Shown one piece after another: positions 6,032-9,385 of a DNA stretch of 9,385 nucleotides (its first letter is position 1; every line of letters begins with the position of its first letter). The stretch comes from JADJQU01 sp035490315. GTDB taxonomy: Bacteria > Planctomycetota > UBA1135 > GCA-002686595. A model generated the notes under the pieces. The model searched no databases. It was not told where the DNA came from and worked only from the letters and a program-made list of their open reading frames with translations. The position numbers and the translations under genes are program-made. Where the stretch lies: NCBI GenBank assembly GCA_035490315.1, contig DATHET010000003.1, positions 1 through 9,385 on the forward strand, in the 5' to 3' direction.

Positions 6032-6047
6032 CGCGGTTTCTCCGCGC
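6031..6047 (+). terminator. Hairpin at the lysM-gene stop codon, possible weak terminator
   Basis: GCGCGG (6031-6036) pairs perfectly with CCGCGC (6042-6047) around TTTCT, starting on the last base of the stop codon. A second stem follows at once: AGCGCG (6051-6056) with CGCGCT (6062-6067) around CTCCA. No T-run follows either stem, so Rho-independent termination in the classical form is not supported. Two clustered stems after a stop codon in a convergent gap still suggest a transcript end or a stabilised 3' end. Confidence 0.35.
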
Positions 6048-6120
6048 CGCAGCGCGCTCCACGCGCTGGCAGTTCACCTTCCCTGGCGGGACGCTGTGCA
6101 TCGCGGCGCACAAGAGCGCT

Positions 6121-6135
6121 CCGACTCCGAGTCGG
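6121..6135. terminator. Small hairpin between the convergent lysM and hflX genes
   Basis: CCGACT (6121-6126) pairs with AGTCGG (6130-6135) around CCG, 6 bases beyond the hflX stop codon (read on the minus strand). Only a short GTTT follows on the plus side and no T-run on the minus side. It is the third stem in the 110-base gap 6032-6141, which otherwise holds nothing recognisable. Confidence 0.3.
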
Positions 6136-6141
6136 CGCGTT

Positions 6142-7500
6142 TCACCAGGACTTGCGCGAGCGCGCCGCGTCGAGGTGCGCCTCGCCCGCGTCGCGTCCGG
6201 CGGACAGGATCTCGACCTCGACGTCGCGCGCGAGCCCGCGCCGCAAGCCGCCGAGCGCTCCCGCGGAAAGCTTGAGCACGAAGTTCAGCGCTTCCTCGCC
6301 GACCATCTCCTCGGACTGCAGCGCCCCGCTCGCCCGCGCGAGGGCCGCGCTGCGCCCGTCGGCGATCGGCACGGTCAAGCGCGCGACGATCGAGCGCGAA
6401 TCGAGCTCGCGCAGCACGATCTGCGTCAGCCGCTCGAGGCCCGCGCCGGTCTCGGCCGAGATGAACACCACCTCGTTCTTGCGCCCCTGGGCCAGCGAAT
6501 GCAGCGCGAGCGGCTCCGGCACGCGATCGATCTTGTTGAACACGAGGATCTCGCGCCGATCCGCCCAGGCAATGGAGTCGAGCACCCCGTCGACCGCGTC
6601 GATCTGCGTCGAAGCATCGGGATGCGAGGCATCGACCACGTGCAGCAGCAGATCCGCGTGCAACGTCTCCTCCAAGGTGGCGTGGAACGAGGCAACCAGG
6701 TGGTGCGGCAAGCGCTGCAGGAATCCGACCGTGTCGGAGAGCAGCACGCTGCGCCCGTCGGGCAGGCGCCACTGGCGCGTGCGCGTGTCGAGCGTGGCAA
6801 ACAGCATGTCGACCGCGAGCTCGGTCGAGCCCGTCAGACGATTGAGCAGCGTCGACTTGCCCGCGTTGGTGTACCCGACGAGTCCCACCGTGAATTGATC
6901 GTGTCGCGAGCGCACTTCGCGCTGCCGCCGCTCCGCGATCACCTTGAGCTCGCGGCGCAGATCCGTGACGCGCTTGCGCAGGAGTCGCTTGTCCGTCTCG
7001 AGCTGCGTCTCACCCGGCCCGCGCGTCCCGACCGCGCCTTCCATGCGCTCGAGGTGCGTCCACATGCGCTTCAAGCGCGGCAAGAGATACTCCGCCTGCG
7101 CCAGCTCGACCTGCAGCCGCGACTCCGCGGTGCGCGCGCGCTTGGCGAAAATGTCGAGGATCACCTCGCTGCGGTCGAGCACGCGCACGCCCCAGGCCTT
7201 CTCCAGGTTGCGGATGTTGCCCGGCGAAAGATCGTTGTCGACCGCGACCGCGTCGGGCTCGAGCAGCTCGATCTCGCTCTTGATCTCCGCCACCTTGCCC
7301 TTGCCGAGCAGCGTCGCCGGATCCGGCGTGTCCTTGTACTGCACGATCCCCGATCCGACAGGGTCCGCTTCCGCCGCGCGAAGAAGCTCGCGCAGCTCGC
7401 CCAAGGGCCCGCCGTGCTCCTCGATCTGTCCGGGCAGGATCACGCCGCAAACCAGCACGCGTTCGCGCGGTCTTGCGGTCGGCCGGGAGGACTTGGTCAT
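6142..7500 (-). CDS. hflX: GTPase HflX, ribosome-splitting factor
   Basis: HflX is a cytosolic GTPase that binds the 50S subunit and splits stalled or stress-arrested ribosomes. The 452-residue product has the N-terminal HflX domain (about 13-130; DPATLLGKGKVAEI at 60-73 and VDNDLSPGNIRNLE at 87-100), the helical linker with the signature TRGPGETQLETDKR (159-172), and a G domain: G1 GYTNAGKS (209-216), the G2 region LFATLDTRTR (233-242), G3 DTVGF (256-260), G4 NKID (322-325) and G5 SAETGAGL (348-355). A C-terminal domain follows (about 365-440). Length is normal. The ATG at 7500 overlaps the nadB stop as ATGA (7497-7500), so it is translated by coupling from the nadB transcript. E. coli hflX lies next to hfq; here it does not. 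No key residue is missing. Confidence 0.96.
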   Translation of the reverse strand: MTKSSRPTARPRERVLVCGVILPGQIEEHGGPLGELRELLRAAEADPVGSGIVQYKDTPDPATLLGKGKVAEIKSEIELLEPDAVAVDNDLSPGNIRNLEKAWGVRVLDRSEVILDIFAKRARTAESRLQVELAQAEYLLPRLKRMWTHLERMEGAVGTRGPGETQLETDKRLLRKRVTDLRRELKVIAERRQREVRSRHDQFTVGLVGYTNAGKSTLLNRLTGSTELAVDMLFATLDTRTRQWRLPDGRSVLLSDTVGFLQRLPHHLVASFHATLEETLHADLLLHVVDASHPDASTQIDAVDGVLDSIAWADRREILVFNKIDRVPEPLALHSLAQGRKNEVVFISAETGAGLERLTQIVLRELDSRSIVARLTVPIADGRSAALARASGALQSEEMVGEEALNFVLKLSAGALGGLRRGLARDVEVEILSAGRDAGEAHLDAARSRKSW

Positions 7501-9200
7501 CGGACCAGCGCCGAGTCGGCGATCGATTCACGTTCGTGGTTCAGCGAACGGATCGTACCACCCTCCTCGACACTGGCGAGCACCGTGTGCACGCGCCAGG
7601 CGGGATCCATGCTCGGAAAGTCCGAGCGCTCGTGAGTCCCGCGCGATTCCGTGCGCGCCAGGGCGCTCTCCGAAGCGAGCCGAGCGAGGGTCAGCATGTT
7701 GACCAGCTCCCAGGACTTGCTATCCGACGTCCCCAGGCTCGCGACCGCCCGCGTCCAGAACTCGAGCTTGGAAATCGCGTCCAGGACAGTGTCCTCCGAG
7801 CGCACGATGCCCATCTGACGCCACATCAAGGACTTGAGGGAGTAGGTCAAGTCCTCGATCGAGAGCTTGACGTCCGCCGGCGCCGCCGCCCGCGCGGATG
7901 CGAGGGTCAAGTCCCCCGCCACGTCCTTCCCGCCGCGAGCCTCGCGCGCTGCGAGCCTTCCCGCGACCTCGCCGAGGACCAATCCTTCGAGCAGCGAGTT
8001 CGACCCCATGCGATTCGCGCCATGCAATCCCGTGCTCGCGCACTCGCCGACCGCCCAGAGGCCCGCAATGTCCGCGCGCCCGTCGACGTCGACACGCACA
8101 CCGCCGATCATGTAGTGCGCGCCCGGCCGCACCGGGATCGGATCCTTGGCGATGTCAATCTTGAAGTAGCTGCAGATGCGGCTGATGCCCGGGAAGAGCT
8201 TGTGCGGATCGCGATCGAGCTCGGACAGATCGAGGTACACATTGGTGTCGCCGGTGCGCACCATGCGATCGAAGCAGGCGCGGCTGACCACGTCGCGCGG
8301 CGCGAGCTCGGCGCTCTTGTGGTACTCGGGCATGAAACGCACGCCCTGCCGGTCGCGCAGGATCCCGCCCTCGCCGCGCACGATCTCGCTGATCAGGACG
8401 CGAGCGGCGCCCGCGATGTACAGGCAGGTCGGGTGGAACTGGAAGAACTCGAGGTCGCGCACGCGCGAGCCCGCGCGGAAGGCCATGGCCACGCCGTCTC
8501 CGGTCGCGATGGTCGGGTTGGTGGTCTCGCGGTAGAGCTGTCCCCCGCCGCCGGTGGCCAGGATCACCTGGTCCGCGCCGAAGACCACGAGCTCCCCGCG
8601 CTGAGTCTGAGCGAGCACGCCGCTGATACGCGCGCTCTCTTCGCCAGCTTCGCGGGTGGTGAGCAGATCGATGGCAAAGCAGCGCTCGAAAATCGCGATG
8701 TCGCCGTTGCTCGTGACCGCCCGCCCCAGAGTCTTCTGGACCTCCATCCCGGTGGCCGCGCCGTTCGCATGCACGATGCGCGCATGGGAATGGCCGCCTT
8801 CGCGGGAAAGATCGAGATGCCCCGTCGCGTCGCTGTCGAACTCCGCGCCGAGAGCGCGCAGCCGCTCGATCGCCGCCGGGCCGCCGCTGACCACGCGCTC
8901 GACGACCTCCGGCTCGCACAGCCCGCAACCCAGGGCCAGAGTGTCCGCGCGGTGCGATTCGAGCGAGTCCGTGGGCGAGAGGACCGCCGCGACGCCGCCT
9001 TGGGCGTACTGGGTGTTGGTCTCCGCGAACTGGTCCTTGGCGATCAGGGCCACCGAAGCGCCGCCCTTCGCCGCCGCGAGGGCCGCCGTCGATCCCGCCG
9101 CGCCGGTCCCCAGGACCACGACGTCGAATCGGTAGAGCGCAAGCCTGCGCGCCTGGAACGAGGTCAGGTAACGGGACAGCTCGAGCGCGGAGGTGTTCAA
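7497..9200 (-). CDS. nadB: L-aspartate oxidase
   Basis: NadB is an FAD enzyme that oxidises L-aspartate to iminoaspartate, the first step of de novo NAD synthesis; NadA then makes quinolinate. The 567-residue product shows the FAD motif GTGAAG (31-36), NTQYAQGGVAAVL (62-74), REGGHSHARIVHANGAATG (133-151), QFHPT (254-258), GEGGI (276-280), PRDVVSRA (301-308), HYMIGGV (362-368) and GECASTGLHGANRMGSNSL (385-403), plus the helical C-terminal domain. No His stands at the covalent-FAD position of succinate dehydrogenase (TQYAQGG instead), and the DTLALGCGL segment fits NadB, so I do not call it SdhA or FrdA. The start is a TTG at 9200: no ATG or GTG precedes the FAD motif, and the SRYLTSFQARR segment resembles N-termini of other NadB proteins. 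No ribosome site is visible. nadA and nadC are not adjacent; hflX follows by ATGA overlap. Confidence 0.94.
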   Translation of the reverse strand: MNTSALELSRYLTSFQARRLALYRFDVVVLGTGAAGSTAALAAAKGGASVALIAKDQFAETNTQYAQGGVAAVLSPTDSLESHRADTLALGCGLCEPEVVERVVSGGPAAIERLRALGAEFDSDATGHLDLSREGGHSHARIVHANGAATGMEVQKTLGRAVTSNGDIAIFERCFAIDLLTTREAGEESARISGVLAQTQRGELVVFGADQVILATGGGGQLYRETTNPTIATGDGVAMAFRAGSRVRDLEFFQFHPTCLYIAGAARVLISEIVRGEGGILRDRQGVRFMPEYHKSAELAPRDVVSRACFDRMVRTGDTNVYLDLSELDRDPHKLFPGISRICSYFKIDIAKDPIPVRPGAHYMIGGVRVDVDGRADIAGLWAVGECASTGLHGANRMGSNSLLEGLVLGEVAGRLAAREARGGKDVAGDLTLASARAAAPADVKLSIEDLTYSLKSLMWRQMGIVRSEDTVLDAISKLEFWTRAVASLGTSDSKSWELVNMLTLARLASESALARTESRGTHERSDFPSMDPAWRVHTVLASVEEGGTIRSLNHERESIADSALVR

Positions 9201-9207
9201 GACGCGG

Positions 9208-9213
9208 ATTGTA
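9208..9213 (-). promoter_or_regulatory. Candidate -10 element (TACAAT) for nadB-hflX
   Basis: The minus strand reads TACAAT at 9213 to 9208, 5 of 6 to the -10 consensus and conspicuous in GC-rich DNA. It ends 7 bases before the TTG start codon, so transcription would begin at or next to the start codon. The bases at the expected -35 distance (about 9231-9239) match TTGACA poorly, and no TG extension is present. Confidence 0.35.
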
Positions 9214-9238
9214 GACCGAGTTCGAGTGCGGGCCGTCC

Positions 9239-9265
9239 GCGGTCGATCCAGGCGTCAGCGGTCGA
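9239..9265. repeat. Pair of GCGGTCGA direct repeats upstream of nadB
   Basis: GCGGTCGA occurs at 9239-9246 and again at 9258-9265, 19 bases apart, close to two helical turns and just upstream of the putative -10. They could be half-sites of a regulator, but an 8-base GC-rich repeat pair can also arise by chance. Confidence 0.3.
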
Positions 9266-9292
9266 GTCACCCCTGGCCCGCCAGACCCACCC

Positions 9293-9304
9293 TCCATTAA
9301 TGGA
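9293..9304. promoter_or_regulatory. 12-bp perfect palindrome, possible operator
   Basis: TCCATTAATGGA is a perfect 12-base palindrome with an AT core inside a stretch of mostly G and C, about 80 bases upstream of the nadB -10 candidate. The shape fits a dimeric repressor or activator site. The stretch 9201-9385 is otherwise without a credible gene: a 7-codon ATG frame at 9338 is too short to count. A divergent gene may begin beyond the window edge, and the site could serve that gene instead. Confidence 0.35.
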
Positions 9305-9385
9305 AGCGCGCCCGCCCCCCCTCGAAACTGCCCCGCATGATTGTGCAAAGCCCCGGATGAGCTGCTGGCGGGCCCATGGGCAGCC

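Noticed and set aside
5575..7635. Plus-strand open frame of 686 codons across lysM, the gap and hflX
   Set aside because: It is antisense to hflX and out of frame with the LysM gene, and its composition is that of a shadow frame.
9126..9140. Stretch resembling an Illumina adapter (shadow frame reads GAQACALPI on the minus strand)
   Set aside because: It matches the adapter imperfectly and falls inside a normally coding part of nadB (LALYRFD), so contamination or a chimera is not needed to explain it.
7497..9200. Succinate dehydrogenase or fumarate reductase flavoprotein in place of NadB
   Set aside because: The covalent-FAD histidine is absent, no SdhB/C/D genes are nearby, and the motifs fit L-aspartate oxidase.
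9361..9385. GCTGC and GCAGC ends with GGGCCC and CCCATGGG inside, as a hairpin at the window edge
   Set aside because: The stem is only 5 bp with a 14-base loop, and the sequence is cut off by the window end, so nothing firm can be said.

Overview
The window is high-GC DNA (roughly two thirds G+C by eye) with tightly packed, ordinary chromosomal genes. The gene content is bacterial housekeeping: envelope lipid transport, riboflavin, tRNA modification, ribosomal protein L19, Sec translocation, ribosome-rescue GTPase and NAD synthesis. The fused SecDF with enlarged extracytoplasmic parts, the NadB N-terminus with an RYL..F motif, and the GC-rich style suggest a planctomycete or related PVC-type bacterium. 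That assignment is inference from style and gene features, not a database match.

Layout, left to right. Positions 2-142 hold the C-terminal tail of an MCE/MlaD-type protein on the plus strand, cut by the window edge. A 65-bp near-perfect palindrome (143-207) separates it from the convergent ribE (riboflavin synthase, 217-819, minus). A divergent gap with a sigma70-like promoter (894-922) leads into a plus-strand cluster: trmD (949-1647), rplS (1729-2160), a 238-bp MITE-like element bounded by 23-bp inverted repeats (2170-2407), a fused secDF (2503-5529), and 13 bases later a small anchored LysM protein (5543-6031). A short gap with three small hairpins (6032-6141) separates this from the convergent minus-strand pair nadB (9200-7497) and hflX (7500-6142), which overlap by ATGA and must be co-transcribed. 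The last 185 bases (9201-9385) are non-coding as far as can be seen and hold a TACAAT -10 candidate almost abutting the nadB TTG start, plus an isolated AT-rich 12-bp palindrome.

How the genes fit together. TrmD and L19 are the usual translation pair, but rpsP and rimM, their common neighbours, are not beside them. The MITE-like element lies inside this plus-strand cluster and could separate rplS expression from secDF-lysM. SecDF uses the proton gradient to pull exported proteins out of the Sec channel; the LysM protein next to it is a candidate envelope partner. NadB makes iminoaspartate for NAD and HflX recycles stalled ribosomes; their coupling looks like a shared transcript rather than a pathway.

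I found no phage, CRISPR, toxin-antitoxin, defence or biosynthetic system. The points most worth a second look are an apparent small beta-module inserted in the SecD periplasmic region, the two repeat elements, the secDF-lysM coupling, and the possibly leaderless TTG start of nadB.
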